NCBI GenBank assembly: GCA_034766995.1
Contig: CM068314.1
Coordinates: 198,501 to 262,500, forward strand
Source: Acanthacorydalis orientalis
Lineage: Eukaryota; Arthropoda; Insecta; Megaloptera; Corydalidae
Reading direction: 5' to 3'
DNA length: 64,000 nucleotides
The position numbers were made by a program, and so were the translations under genes. Under the pieces are notes generated by a model. The model was not told where the DNA came from, did no database searches, and saw nothing but the letters and a program-made list of their open reading frames with translations. Of this stretch, positions 11,713-23,221 are shown one piece after another. The stretch's first letter is position 1. Every line of letters starts with the position of its first letter.

Positions 11713-13837
11713 CAGCGTTTCTTCGCCGCTAACGATTATTAATAATCATAATAATAATTCAATGTAGTGTTGTTGTTGTTGTTGCTGTTGCTGCGTTTTG
11801 AACAGCGAGCATATGCTTACACACCGGATTAACTGCGCGATGATATCCTTCAGATAAGAACGGAACCGTCTGCGGACGCCGGCGCGTCCGTCCGCGAAGG
11901 ACCGCGCGCTCTCACCGGCGGCCGCGCGCTGTAGCGGTGTCTCACTCCCGCGGACGACAAGCGGCCGACGCTGCGAGTTCGGATTCCGTGCACGTTATCT
12001 TGTCATCTCTCCGACGATCGCTTCCTCCGCTCACCCCTCGCTCATACGCCGTGCACGATGTCGAGGGCGCTGGAGCGCGCGTCGCGTTTTCTTCAACGAG
12101 TTCTAATTTTACATATCGACCATCTTCCACTCTAATGAGTACGTACGCGGCGAACGCGAATGAGCGCGCGTGCGTGTGTGTGTGTGTGTATAAATATATA
12201 TATATATATATACATACACACACACACACACACGTGTGTGTGTGTGTAATTGTTTATGCAGCGGTCGACTGTTGAACAAGAACCGAGATGTGAACGACGC
12301 TCCTCCCGACACAATTGAAATTTTTAACGGGCGAAAGAATGGAAAAACGAACGAAACGTATGCAGCGTCAGTCACACGAATGGCAATCGAGTACCTCGTC
12401 GATATGCGTCTGAAACAATCGACGGTGTATGCCGTCGTCAAGGGAGATTTAGAAAAGATTTTCGAGCTCTGGCGATTTCGTGCAAAAGCGTAAAAGTCGA
12501 TTTAGCGCCGGTCGACGGCGACGGCCTGCAAACAGAACGACGAATTCTGTGACGGCGACTCGCGCCTCCTCGCATCTCCTCCGGCGACCGTTTCACACAC
12601 ACGAGACCGGAGCGTACATTTCTTTCTCCGGCACTCGCGTTTCTTGCCGTCCGCTCTTCGCTTCGTTCCGCCCCACGGTTTGCATTGGCGCGGTCGGGGT
12701 CGGGGGAGAGGGTGCGCAGGGGAGGAGAGAGAGTACGCGTCGTTTGATACTTTGAATCGTCGCCGTGCGCGTACGTCTTTATTCGACGGAATAACGAAGC
12801 GCTCGGGCGGTCGGTCGGTCGGTGGGTCGGTGGGTGGCTGCTCGACGACGCGATACCGTGTACACAGTGGAGTGAAGAGAGAGGAGGCGCTCGCTTGAAA
12901 TATCATCGTCGTTACACGTGCGTCGAGTGCGCCGCACAGAAGACAAAGTCGCGGTTCGTCGGGTAGGCGAGGGCAGGATTACTGCGGCACTAGGGTGGCT
13001 CGCTAACAAGCTGTGCGCACGGCTGTTCATCCGATTGACGGCGAAATTAATTGGACCGCCGAGAATCGAGACGTAACGAGGGCGCTCTATACATGTGTAT
13101 GTGTATGTGTGTGCATATGTGTATGTACGTATATATGTATATACACATATATCGATGTGCGTGCGTACGTGTCCGTGCGCGTGGGTCGACGGGTGAGTGG
13201 TCTGCGCACGTGGCGTGCGCTCTCGTGCCCGAGCGCGAAGGGTGGGCGGTCGATCTGCCGTCGTCGCGTCGGCTCGACCCCGGCCCGCACGTAAAAAAAC
13301 ATGTCGGAGCACGTGTCTCGATATTAACGCTCGCAGTCGCTCGCAGCGGATCTCCTCCGCCGTGTCGCGCTCGCGACCGTCGCTTCTGCAGTCGCCACGG
13401 TTTCACGTCACGTCACGTCACGAGCATGTGAACCGACACCCTTCGAACGTCGCTTCGTCGTCACGTCGGCGGCGACGACGACGACGACTGCACAGCGAAC
13501 GTGTACACGTTTCACGGATCGCGGACCATTTTACCGCGATGATGCGTAACCAACGGGCCGTGCGAGGCTTTTTGCGACGCGCGGCAACGCGACGGACACG
13601 CGCGACGGACGTGGGAACGGTCGCCGTACAGTCTCCGCTCGCTTTTTGTCTCGTCGACGAGCATTCGGTTCCTCACGGCTGCGCACCGATCGTGTTCTGT
13701 TTTCTTCGCTTTTTGCGTAATCGTTTAGGTACGTGTTTTTCTCTTCACACGATTGCCTGCACGATGTTTCGATTTCTCGACCGGTGGTGGCAAAGGGGAA
13801 CGATGCCGGCGACACCGTGGCCGTCACGTGTACGCTT

Positions 13838-13901
<64 letters not shown>

Positions 13902-14004
13902 AATAATACAACGTTTGTACTTCAATACATGTTGTTTGTGTTGTGCAGACGGATAGAGAGATAAATAGTTAATTTTTGCACGAAAACGTCGTCGCCGCCG
14001 TAGC

Positions 14005-14042
<38 letters not shown>

Positions 14043-15042
14043 GTGTGTGTGTGCGTGTATGTAGGTAAAAAAAAACATCTGTATTCGAGCACTTAATAAA
14101 TCACTGCCGGTTTCCGGTCTGAACCTGTTTACATGTTCAACACTTCGCTTTTGTTAATTCTTCCGCAAGATGCATACGAAAATTGCTACGATAGTTTCGA
14201 TCCGAGCGTGCTCATTTAAATTGTGCGAATCGCCGCCGATCCACGAGTATTTAAAGATTTCGCGTTCTTCTCTTCCACTTTCGCATCGCATTCATTGTGT
14301 CGGACGCGTCGACACTTCGCCTTCGTCTTCGTCTTTTTATCACGATCGTACACTGTTACGGGACGACGAACGTTGGTCTTACACTCGAAATCGATCCGGA
14401 CGGACGATGCGATGTCGCTGATCGGAAACGACGACAGACGTACAGAACGGACAACGTCGCCGATCTCTGCTCGCGTTCGCAACGACAGAAGCCGACGGCC
14501 GACTGTGCGGTGCGATTCGGTTTCGACGTGGACGCGACGATCCTCGGCTCTCCGTTCGCGGCTAATGCGGACGGGTCCGTTCTTTAAACGTTATTTTCTT
14601 CGATTGTGTTCCGCAAACGAACGTGCCAGTTTAAATGAGACATATCTGCTTTACACGGTCACATTCCATATACTACTGGTATCTCTTGTGTCGTTCATTA
14701 ATAACAAATCAAAGCGTATCTACGATTACAGAAGATTCCTGCTTTTTTTATTGACAATGCGATAAGAACGAAAGAACAGAACACAAAAAAAGTATATGTA
14801 CACGTATATACATACACACACATATATATACACACACGTGTGTGTGTGTGTGTGTACGAATATGTGTGTCGGTGTCTTGTATCGGTAGCGGTGGCGACGG
14901 AATACACGCCGTAGCTACCGCTCTGCCACGCCCAGGTTGAATCTGAGTCGATGTGTATTTTTTCGATACGGCTGGAGGATACGCGTTCGTCCGTATTTCT
15001 TGAGTGAAATATTTTCTGCTTAAGTAATCTGGTCAGACTATG

Positions 15043-15079
<37 letters not shown>

Positions 15080-15364
15080 ATGTAAATGTTATAATTGAGT
15101 GAATGTTTGGAAATACTGAAAGTAAATTCTTTATAACTTGATTTTTATGTTCGATGAAAAGATAAGTAAGTCTATAAATTGCTAAATATAAAAGTTTCCT
15201 TTTTGATATACAACTAAACGTACACTACTGAAATTTAATATAATATGAAAGAATTATCGTCACGATCTTATTTTATATTGTTGTCATTTGACAGCTAAAT
15301 AATTTCAAAATTCATCTTGTTTCGTCGTTTGATGTTTACGAAGACAATATATATGTGTGTGTAT

Positions 15365-15457
<93 letters not shown>

Positions 15458-17176
15458 TGTATATATATATGTATATATATTTGTATATGATGTATGTTCG
15501 TATGTGTGTGCATGTCGTCGTATACACACACACACACACCGTTCCCATAAATGTTTGTTCTCAGCGTGTCGGTCGGTAGCCGCTCGGCCCACATGCACTC
15601 CCGTACACCGTGCGACCTGAACAGGCTACTGCTTGTTATGTATGTACAAACGTACGTGTATAAAGATACGAGCAGAAAGCTATTACGTGTTAACTTATCG
15701 GCAGAGCCATCGTGCCGGTCTTGCTGTACGTCGTCGTCGTCGTCGTCGTCGACCCGGCCGCCCACCCGCGCTCGAATTCACGCACACCTTTGCACGGACA
15801 TACGTGTGTGTCACGTACATATCTCTTTCTCTCTGCGTGCTTTATTTTTAGAATGTCGTGTGGAAACTGAAAGATAACGTTCGCCGAGCGCCAGTACCGA
15901 ATGTTGCTCTCGTTCGTTTGGTGGTCGCGGTGGCGGCGGGTGACCGGCAGCCGGACAAATGAAACGCGTCCCAAAAACGCAAACACGTGCAATTGTAAAC
16001 TTGTGTGTGTGTGTGTGTGTGTGTGTCGCTGTCGTCTCTTCGGATTCGTTCTGCTTCGGTGGCGTTCTGTTTCTGTCCTGCAGACGATCGACGTCTGAAA
16101 CGATATGATTTTTTCGAGCGCGCGCCCTTTAACAAACGTATTTGCGCGATCGTGAACGATCGATGCTCTTGCGACATCGACGCATCGGAGACGACGCGGT
16201 CCGATTTCGATTTTACCGGACAACGTGAAACGATCGATCGGTCTGCCGGCTCGCTTCCTGAGACGCGTCTCCGTCGACGTCGCCCACACCCGAAACGACA
16301 GCTCCGTGCGAGCCGTCGATTCGTCGAATGTCGCTCGACTGTTTCGTCTCGGCTCTTTATTTTCTCACGCACGTTCTCGTTTTCAGATCTCAACTCCGAC
16401 TACTTGGATATGGGTTTCGGCCGATCCCCCGGCACGCCGGGCATGCCCGGCTCGAATCAGCGCACGAAACGTATGCGCACGTCGTTCAAACACCATCAGT
16501 TGCGTACGATGAAGTCGTACTTCGCCATCAACCACAATCCGGATGCGAAGGATCTGAAGCAGCTCTCGCAGAAGACCGGTCTGCCGAAACGCGTGCTGCA
16601 GGTCAGTAATCGCCCTGTACGCTGCATCCGTGTGTGCGTTTATCTCCGAGCGGTGATAGTGAAGCGTTCGCTTCACGTCCAAAAACTGATTTTCATGAGA
16701 GAGTGTCGGAATCGAGTCGATCCCGTGCACCGTTTCGCGTCCGTCCGTCCGCCCGCGCATTTCACACGCGCGTCCGACGTTCTCGTCGCGCATTTCAGTT
16801 TTTTGCATTTCGCTGATCGTCGCCGGTCCATAAAAGGCGTACGTTCGTAGCAGCTGCGACGGCGGCAGCTCTCTTCGCACGACATCGACGACACGTCCGT
16901 GCGACGAACGATAATGCGAGTCGAACGAAGAACAGCGCACACACACACACACACACACTCGTAACATGTCGAGGAGCGATCGTCATTAAATATTTCAGTG
17001 GTAAAAAAAACGACAGTTATTCAGAGATCCGTGCGATCCGGCTTTGGGCGACCGCCCCACTGTCCACCGAGCGCTGTGAACTAAAATAATAATTTACCGA
17101 CAATCATCTTTCCAATCGCGTGCATACAAGAACGTACGCGTCGCTCTTCGTTACATCGCACAAACATACACTTTGG

Positions 17177-17216
<40 letters not shown>

Positions 17217-20200
17217 TTATATACATATCCGTGCATGTGTGTAATGTACATTTGTCGTTAATAGAGAAATCCGAATTCAATCGAATTCTTGTTTTTGTTG
17301 CCGTTTCTAGGAACCGAGACTGCACGCACGTTATTTATCAAGAAATGAAAGAGTCCACAGTAAATACAAACATAATAACAGTGGATGAAAGAATACACAA
17401 ACACACACACACACACATACATGTACGTATATATATATACATATATATGTACAGCGATTTTCTGTACATCAGAGGGCCAAGAAGTTTTATCATTTTTTGG
17501 GCCCCCATATATATGTATATATATATATATAAATATGTACGTTTAAGTATTTTCTTGCCGTGCACTTAGCGAAAAGTATGCTATTAACGAAAGAAACAGA
17601 CGATACAAGAATCATGCGCTGCAAACGATGTTCTATTTTATATTTTTCGATATGTGTTAAATTAAGTCACAATGTCGGAACAAAAGTCGCAAATATTTAT
17701 TATAGGATCGCATAGCTTTAAGTTCGTTGATTAGGGGGTGGGGGTGGGGTTGGGGAGGGTGTTCCACTTAAGAACGAAAAAACAGTTCATATTTATTTCT
17801 AATGCAAAAAAATGGCCGCGGAGAAAGAATACTCAAAAACTGTGCGTGAATTTATTTTCATAAAACTATTACTCGACGCTCGTGCACTTGTCATAAATAC
17901 GCTTCGTTTTTCACTTTCGCCGCGGCTTCGGCGAACTCGAGAGTAATATTTTGTAAAATCAGAACACACAGAAATGAAGTTAAGTAAATCGTTCGATTCA
18001 ATTATATTGGCGGTTCGTCTCACTGTCGGACGGTGGTCTGATCGTCGATCGTCGATGTTTGTGCTTCTAGTGAAATTCACTGCAAATGAATCTATAACTT
18101 TTAAAATGTTCAATTATAATAACAGAAAAAATATCGTCCCGCCTCAAATTACCGTGTTCGAACAGAAAAGTGTACGTGCATGTGCGAAATGATAAAATTA
18201 ACGACGGGAGCGCGGATCCGCGCAGCTGGAAGTGGCGCGTCGGCTAATGGCAAATCGAGCTGTCTCGTCAATAAAGTTCGTTCGCAACTCGACGCTGTCA
18301 GACGACGACGACGACGATCGTGCGCGCCGACAGAGAAACGTGTGATTTTGTGGTTATCGGCTATCGCTCAGGCGTTGCCTCGCATCTCAGTCGACGTCTC
18401 CGAAGAGAGTACGTTAAACCGTTTATTTATTCGTGACTATTACGATGAGTGACAAAATCGCACAGCGGTCGTCTCGTCTGATTCTCGAGCGCATATTTCG
18501 ATCGCAGTCCGAGACCGAACCACGTGCCGTGTGCATCCGTGCACAGGACGTTTTCCGCAGATCGATTTCGTTTCTTTGCTCGACGTCGCCGCTTCGATGA
18601 AGAACACGAGATGTCAAAACAGCACTCGTCACGGCGGATGGAAAATCGAAGAAAATTCATTTCGAGCTATCCGCGCAATGTTTCGCGACGGTTTTTTCGG
18701 CGCGGTGTATTTTTCGTCGGATCGAGAAGTGGGCGTCTTTTCGAACGAGAGCATAAAAGAGCGTCGTTTCTGTCGATTCCCGACGCGCGCGTCTGCGGAT
18801 CGTGTGTCGACGAGCAAAACGGACGCGTCTCCGGCGATATTCGACTGTCGGCGGGGGACACTCGTTATCCTTTTTTTTAAAAAAAAAAAAAGAAAATCGG
18901 TTCAAAATACTATCGACACGTCCCCGCCCTTCGACGACCGCGAGTTTCGTTCCCGCTCCTCTATATGTGCGCGAGCACAGCGCACGCACGCGGATCGACG
19001 TGCACGTGTGCGTGCGTGCGCGCGCGAGAACGTGGACGCACGGCGCGCTGCGATCGGTCGCCGCGAGAAAAGAAAATCGTCCGCGCGCGACTTGGACGGG
19101 CGGCCGCGGAGGCCGGCTGTCGGAGAACGAGTGACGGATTGCCATGACGACCGTGTCTCGCGACCGACCGTTCTCGATCGATAGCAAGACGCGCGGCGTC
19201 GACAACAAAATGGCCGACACGGAACGGCCGACGGAACGTGCGCGAAGAAAACTGCGAAGACGCGCGTCCGGCGCGCTCTGTATCGGCGCTCGCGGAACAC
19301 GAATTCGCACGTGCACCGGCGCGTCGTCGCGTCGAAGGGCGATCGGCGCGTCCGTCGCGAACCAGACCGGAACGGAACGCGTTCGAATCGAGTTGCGGCG
19401 CAGCACGCTCGAAGATGTTCCTCGTCATCTGCGCCCGTTACGAATTTAATCGTCGTGTGCGGAGCATCGACGGCGCGTTCGCTCGCTCAAAATCGATTGT
19501 CGGATATAAATTCAATCGGTGCCGTTCTACACGTCGGTGGCCTCGTTACACGTTTCTGTACACACTGACAACCGACCAGTCGATAATTTGTGTTCGTTGC
19601 GTGTCTCGTCCGCTTGCGATCGACGCTCGGCCCGTTTGTATGTCAAGTGTATGTATATGTATATCCTATGGGGAGTGAGAGGACAGCCGCCTCGGACGTC
19701 GCGATTTCAGCGGCCTCGATTCCTAACTCGATCGGTAAGAGAAAGATACATAATTTCTACATTTGAAGTCTTCGCTAGCTGCGTTAAATGAATGCGATTA
19801 GAGAAACCTTCCAGTCGATGCACGAACACAGATTCCTGTGTTTAAAAAACATTTGTCAACGTTTGAGTGTGTCGTCGTGGTGACGTTACAATCACCAGTG
19901 CTATTGCATCGAACGAATTTCATTACCGAAGTCCGCACGGCAACACCGAATGTAGAGAAAATAATATCGAGAGCCTAACAGAAGATATGAAAACACGTCA
20001 AGAAAACCTGGAGCCGAAACCTGAGCGTAAGAAAATTGTAGCCGAAAATAATGAAATCGCGACAGAATTTGAAGTAAATCGACGATCTAAGGACCCCAGA
20101 CACCCGCCGATGAATATTTTCGTGCAGAGGTCTTTGACAAAATCCCCGACGCAATAATAAGTGGACTTGCGGGTAGATTTGAAGTCGTTCGTTCTACTTG

Positions 20201-21626
20201 CAATTTACTTTTTCAAGTTTCGCGGAAATTTAATGCAATCGATCAGGAGAACACAGTTTCGAGCGCAAAATTATTGTAACAAGTGAAACTGGAGCAGAAT
20301 TGATCATGCGACGATTGAAAAATGTCCGCGTTCGACGACGAGTCCAGAGCGACCATATTTTAGGTTATTCCGAAACGATAACCGAAGCCGCCGGTGCTGA
20401 GGCGCGCGACGCTTCTGTCGAATAAATATTAAATAAATATCATCGAACAGGCGTAGACAGTCTGTATTTTCTTCTGCGTACTTTTCAATTTTCGACGGCC
20501 TCGGAAGTGTCGACCGCCCCACGTTTCGGATTTTCTCTGAATCGCCCCCTTCGTGTATATACGTACATATATACACACGCGCGCGCGCGGGGCGTTCGAA
20601 TGACTTGTCGAGAAATATTCTAGGGGGACGGCTGTCCGCCGTGTTTCGTGCGGTCGCGTTGCCATTTCATCGGTCGTCCCTCGGGATATTCCCGTGTTCG
20701 TATCACGACGGACATGTTACGCCGTCGTCAACTCCGCATTGGCAGCGGCCGCACGATAATCGGCTGCTGCGCGTCGCGGGTTGTCCGGGTTCCGATCCAC
20801 TCGTCGCCGGTCACCTCGTATTTTATCGTACAGGAACGTGTTCCTGTGCCGCGTTTCTCGTACGACACGACGAGGTGCGTCGATCGCGGCGCGGCTTCTT
20901 CGCATCCGTTCCGACTCGTGTGTCGAGCGCACGTTTCGTCGTCGTTCTTCGATCGTCTCTTTACCGATGAAAATCAGGACGTAATCGCGCCGCTGACGGC
21001 GTTCTCGCAGCATCCGAGACGATTTACACCGGAATATCGTCCGGTCGTTCGATATGCGAGCGATATTCATAGTCGCCGTCATCATCACTGTTAACGATAA
21101 TAGTAGATCCGATTCGAATCGTTTTGCAAAATCGACATCCGTCGCATATAGTCGAGAGTGCGTTTCGCCGAGACACACTCGTCCCAATGTCAACAATCGA
21201 TCCCGACGGCGTTCGCGAGCGACGCCGTCGGGAAAGAAAAACGTGTCTCTCAGATGTCTCGGTTTGTGCTTTTTCTCTCCCAGTGTTGTCCGCGGTACAC
21301 GCTCTCGCATTCGCCACTTTTTTTTTTATTTACGTCGTCGCCGTCGTCGGACGAACGCCGCGGACGACAATCGGCGACGTATCGGTTCGTGCTGGCGAAT
21401 GTGAGACGCGACCGGCCCGGCCTGCTCCTCTTTCTTCTCATGTTGCATTTCGTTGCAGGTCTGGTTCCAGAATGCGCGCGCCAAATGGCGACGGATGATG
21501 CTGAAGCAAGAGGGTAAGAGCGGCGGCGACAAAGGCGACGTGTCGGCCGCAGCGCTCGACCTCGAACTGTACGGCGCACCTCCCGGCTCCTTACCGCGCA
21601 GTCCGTCGTCGCTCGACTGTTCGTGA
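8032..21626 (+). CDS. apA: apterous A, LIM-homeodomain transcription factor (5'-partial, 3 exons)
   Basis: This is the 3' part of an Apterous/Lhx2-9-class LIM-homeodomain protein, a nuclear transcription factor that in insects sets dorsal wing identity and neuron fate with the cofactor Chip/Ldb. Exons are 8032-8507, 16387-16601 and 21459-21626, giving 285 complete codons in the window. Order: complete LIM2 with all Zn ligands ([18 protein letters not shown]); a KGRPRKRK nuclear-localisation-like stretch; a linker; the homeodomain with [14 protein letters not shown] and recognition helix [12 protein letters not shown]; and a 41-residue tail starting MMLKQEG. The MMLKQ ending after WRR fits Drosophila Ap and insect ApA rather than the NL-RQE ending of ApB and Lhx9. 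All splice sites are GT/AG, and the homeodomain intron falls between Gln and Val of LQ-VWFQ, the position I recall for Ap and Lhx genes. The start codon and LIM1 are not in the window. The nearest paralogue is apB at 45456. Confidence 0.93.
10619..10636. other. 18-bp perfect palindrome with CATATG core
   Basis: AGCGATCATATGATCGCT equals its own reverse complement and is centred on a CATATG E-box. It lies in the 7.9-kb apA intron outside any microsatellite. It could be a site for a dimeric factor or a small cruciform; function is unknown. Confidence 0.6.
11233..11272. repeat. (TA)n microsatellite
   Basis: A TA tract interrupted once by CATA, within the apA intron. Confidence 0.9.
12172..12247. 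repeat. self-complementary compound microsatellite (TG)n-(TA)n-(CA)n-(TG)n
   Basis: A TG run, a TA core and a CA run form an inverted repeat that can fold back on itself, followed by a second TG run. It lies in the apA intron. Confidence 0.9.
13846..13899. repeat. (TA)n microsatellite
   Basis: About 26 uninterrupted TA units follow CATACA, in the apA intron. Confidence 0.95.
15347..15481. repeat. long interrupted (TA)n tract
   Basis: About 130 bp of TA repeat with scattered CA and GT interruptions, in the apA intron about 0.9 kb before the homeodomain exon. A (CA)n run follows near 15523-15538. Confidence 0.9.
16387..16601 (+). CDS. apA: apA exon: linker and first two-thirds of homeodomain
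   Basis: The acceptor is GTTTTCAG|AT and the donor CTGCAG|GTCAGT. The first two bases complete an Asp codon, then 71 full codons follow and the exon ends in phase 0. It encodes a short Gly/Pro linker ([16 protein letters not shown]), the RTKRMRTSF arm, helices 1 and 2 and the start of helix 3 up to [23 protein letters not shown] is nearly invariant in the Ap/Lhx2/Lhx9 class. Confidence 0.95.
17734..17759 (+). other. G-quadruplex-forming motif
   Basis: Five guanine runs of 5, 5, 4, 4 and 3 are separated by one or two bases (GGGGG T GGGGG T GGGG TT GGGG A GGG). This fits the classical four-run quadruplex pattern with very short loops. It lies on the sense strand of the apA homeodomain intron, so the nascent RNA would also carry it. 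Confidence 0.8.
20112..20279 (+). pseudogene. decayed hAT/ZMYM1-like transposase fragment
   Basis: The frame from 20112 reads [11 protein letters not shown], then ISGLAGRFE and STCNLLF, and stops at 20277. From memory this resembles the block near the C-terminal half of ZMYM1-like hAT transposases, where an F-x-V-x-x-F-x-x-x-x-D segment is followed by GL-x-x-RFE-x-x-x-x-x-C-x-x-F. A second, shifted frame just upstream (19990-20110) is Lys/Glu-rich and open, suggesting a frameshifted continuation. It is short, has no ends in view and lies inside the apA intron on the sense strand. Family assignment is tentative. Confidence 0.42.
21459..21626 (+). CDS. apA: apA last exon: recognition helix and C-terminus
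   Basis: The acceptor is CGTTGCAG|GTCTGG. It encodes [20 protein letters not shown], then a Gly/Lys/Asp stretch and the tail [20 protein letters not shown] ending DCS and TGA at 21624-21626. The VWFQN recognition helix is intact. The LDL acidic-hydrophobic patch in the tail recalls the LDLD patch in the Drosophila Ap tail. Confidence 0.95.
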   Translation, partial: VWFQNARAKWRRMMLKQEGKSGGDKGDVSAAALDLELYGAPPGSLPRSPSSLDCS

Positions 21627-21816
21627 AGATGACGACGACGCCGTCGACGACGTCGTCCGCGTCGATTGTTACGACGTCAGAGACGAACGGAGATCGATCA
21701 TATGTCCATATACATACGTGTGTGTGTGTGTGTGTGTGTACATATATATATTATTGATTATTTCGACAAAGTGTGCGTGCGCGCATCCAGAACGTCCCCG
21801 ATATCCTATTGTGTAC

Positions 21817-21817
<1 letters not shown>

Positions 21818-21871
<54 letters not shown>
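21818..21871. repeat. (TA)n microsatellite in apA 3' flank
   Basis: About 27 uninterrupted TA units, 190 bp after the apA stop codon and possibly transcribed in the 3' UTR. Confidence 0.95.
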
Positions 21872-21875
<4 letters not shown>

Positions 21876-22681
21876 CATGAAAGTGAATAGTAAACAAGCG
21901 GCCGAGACGCCGTGGGACGCACATTCTATGTTGCTAGACGCCGTACTATTTTCACCTATGATCTCGTGTATATTATTCGCCTTTTGTACGGACACCTCTC
22001 GAGTTGTCCTCCGATTCCGTTCAGATCGTAACGTTTTTGAACGCGATCGGGTCGCCCGTCGCTTTCAGTCGCGCACGCTCTCTCGAATTCCGAGAGGGCG
22101 CGTGAATGTCGCGTACGAAAACGAAACTCGGAGTCCGCGGCTCGTCCGCGTGCCTTCACTGGTGCAGTCGGCCGGTTTTTTTCCCCCGAAACGGGAAAAA
22201 AATCGTTCGCAACTGAATCGAAGTCTCCGACCGTGCGTTCTATGCGTTAAATCTGACGAATCGATAATTATATTTGCGGATGCCAATGGCCGCCGAACGT
22301 ATGCGAAAGAACACACGCGCGTACTTTGCCGGCCGGTCCGCGTTCGCTGCACGCCGATCGACGCACGAGAAACGCGCACGTTCGGCTCCGTTTCCGGACG
22401 CACGTCGCCGCCGAGCGGCGACGGAACGAGCGTTCCGGTAACGCGCACCCGCGTGCGCCGGCATGACTTCATTCGACGATGAGCTTTCGTCGCACGTCCT
22501 CGCGAATAATCTCGTGCTGAATCCGTTGAGTACGAGACACGACCGTCGGCAGTCGAGACGGGCGCGTCGCGTTATGTTCGATCGGCCCGCTGCACGCGCG
22601 TTGCGTCCGGGAGCTTCGGCGCCGCTCGTCGTTCTCGTGCGTCCGTCGACGTGCGTACTCGCGAACCGAGAATCGCAGTAA

Positions 22682-22708
22682 TGTCGTGAATCGAGAAGAT
22701 TCACGACA
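22682..22708. other. perfect hairpin, 11-bp stem and 5-nt loop
   Basis: TGTCGTGAATC and GATTCACGACA are exact reverse complements separated by GAGAA. It is unique-sequence DNA in the presumed apA 3' UTR. It may be an RNA-structure element or a dyad-symmetric protein site; nothing here decides which. Confidence 0.65.
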
Positions 22709-23215
22709 CTCCTATCGAAAAACAATAACGAATAGATGCGCGCGCTCACGTGACGTCCACACACGAACTCGAAACGTCTTCCAGGATATCATATAAAATC
22801 CATACACACGTACGCGCGCGCACACACACACACACACATCTCACATCGCCTCACGTGCACGAGTGCGTGCACGCGGCGTGTGTACGCACGTGAGTGTGCG
22901 AGCATCGCGAATCGTCCGTGGCATTGGTTTTCCGTCCGCGTGCGTCCAACGTCTCGGTCTAATAGAATTCGAAGTGGGATTCGTCTGGCGGCGAGACGAA
23001 CGACGAAGTCCGCTCCGGTTCGACACGCGACGATCGAACAACCACCGCCTCGGCCGATATACAATTACGAGGGAGGTGGAGGTACATTCGCGCCGTGAAG
23101 ACAATTTACGTTAAGTGACTCTCTCTGTTATTTAAAGACCCGAAGTGTGACGAACATTAAACTATAATGTGTGTGCGTTCGCACACGCGTGCGCGCGCAC
23201 GTAAATAAGGATATA

Positions 23216-23221
23216 AATAAA
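23216..23221 (+). promoter_or_regulatory. candidate poly(A) signal of apA
   Basis: AATAAA about 1.6 kb after the apA stop. A second cluster, AATAAATAAATAAA, begins about 23450. They are the nearest canonical signals I could find. Confidence 0.35.

Larger units (their letters stand above)
8508..16386 (+). other. apA: apA intron (phase 1, 7.9 kb)
   Basis: The intron runs from GTGAGT at 8508 to TTTTCAG at 16386. I found no exon inside it. It contains GC-rich blocks (8520-9170, 12500-12900, 13200-13800), AT-rich stretches, several long microsatellites and an 18-bp perfect palindrome at 10619. The intron sits at the same protein position and phase as the 70-bp intron of apB. Large introns of this gene class commonly hold enhancers, but none can be assigned here. 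Confidence 0.85.
16602..21458 (+). other. apA: apA homeodomain intron (phase 0, 4.9 kb)
   Basis: The intron runs from GTCAGT at 16602 to CGTTGCAG at 21458. It contains (CA)n near 16937 and 17181, a G-quadruplex-type tract at 17734, GC-rich blocks and a decayed hAT-like transposase fragment near 20112-20279. No additional exon was recognised. Confidence 0.88.

Noticed and set aside
15355..15620. Tyr-Ile-rich open frames over TA repeats, here and at many other tracts.
   Set aside because: They are translations of dinucleotide microsatellites, not genes.
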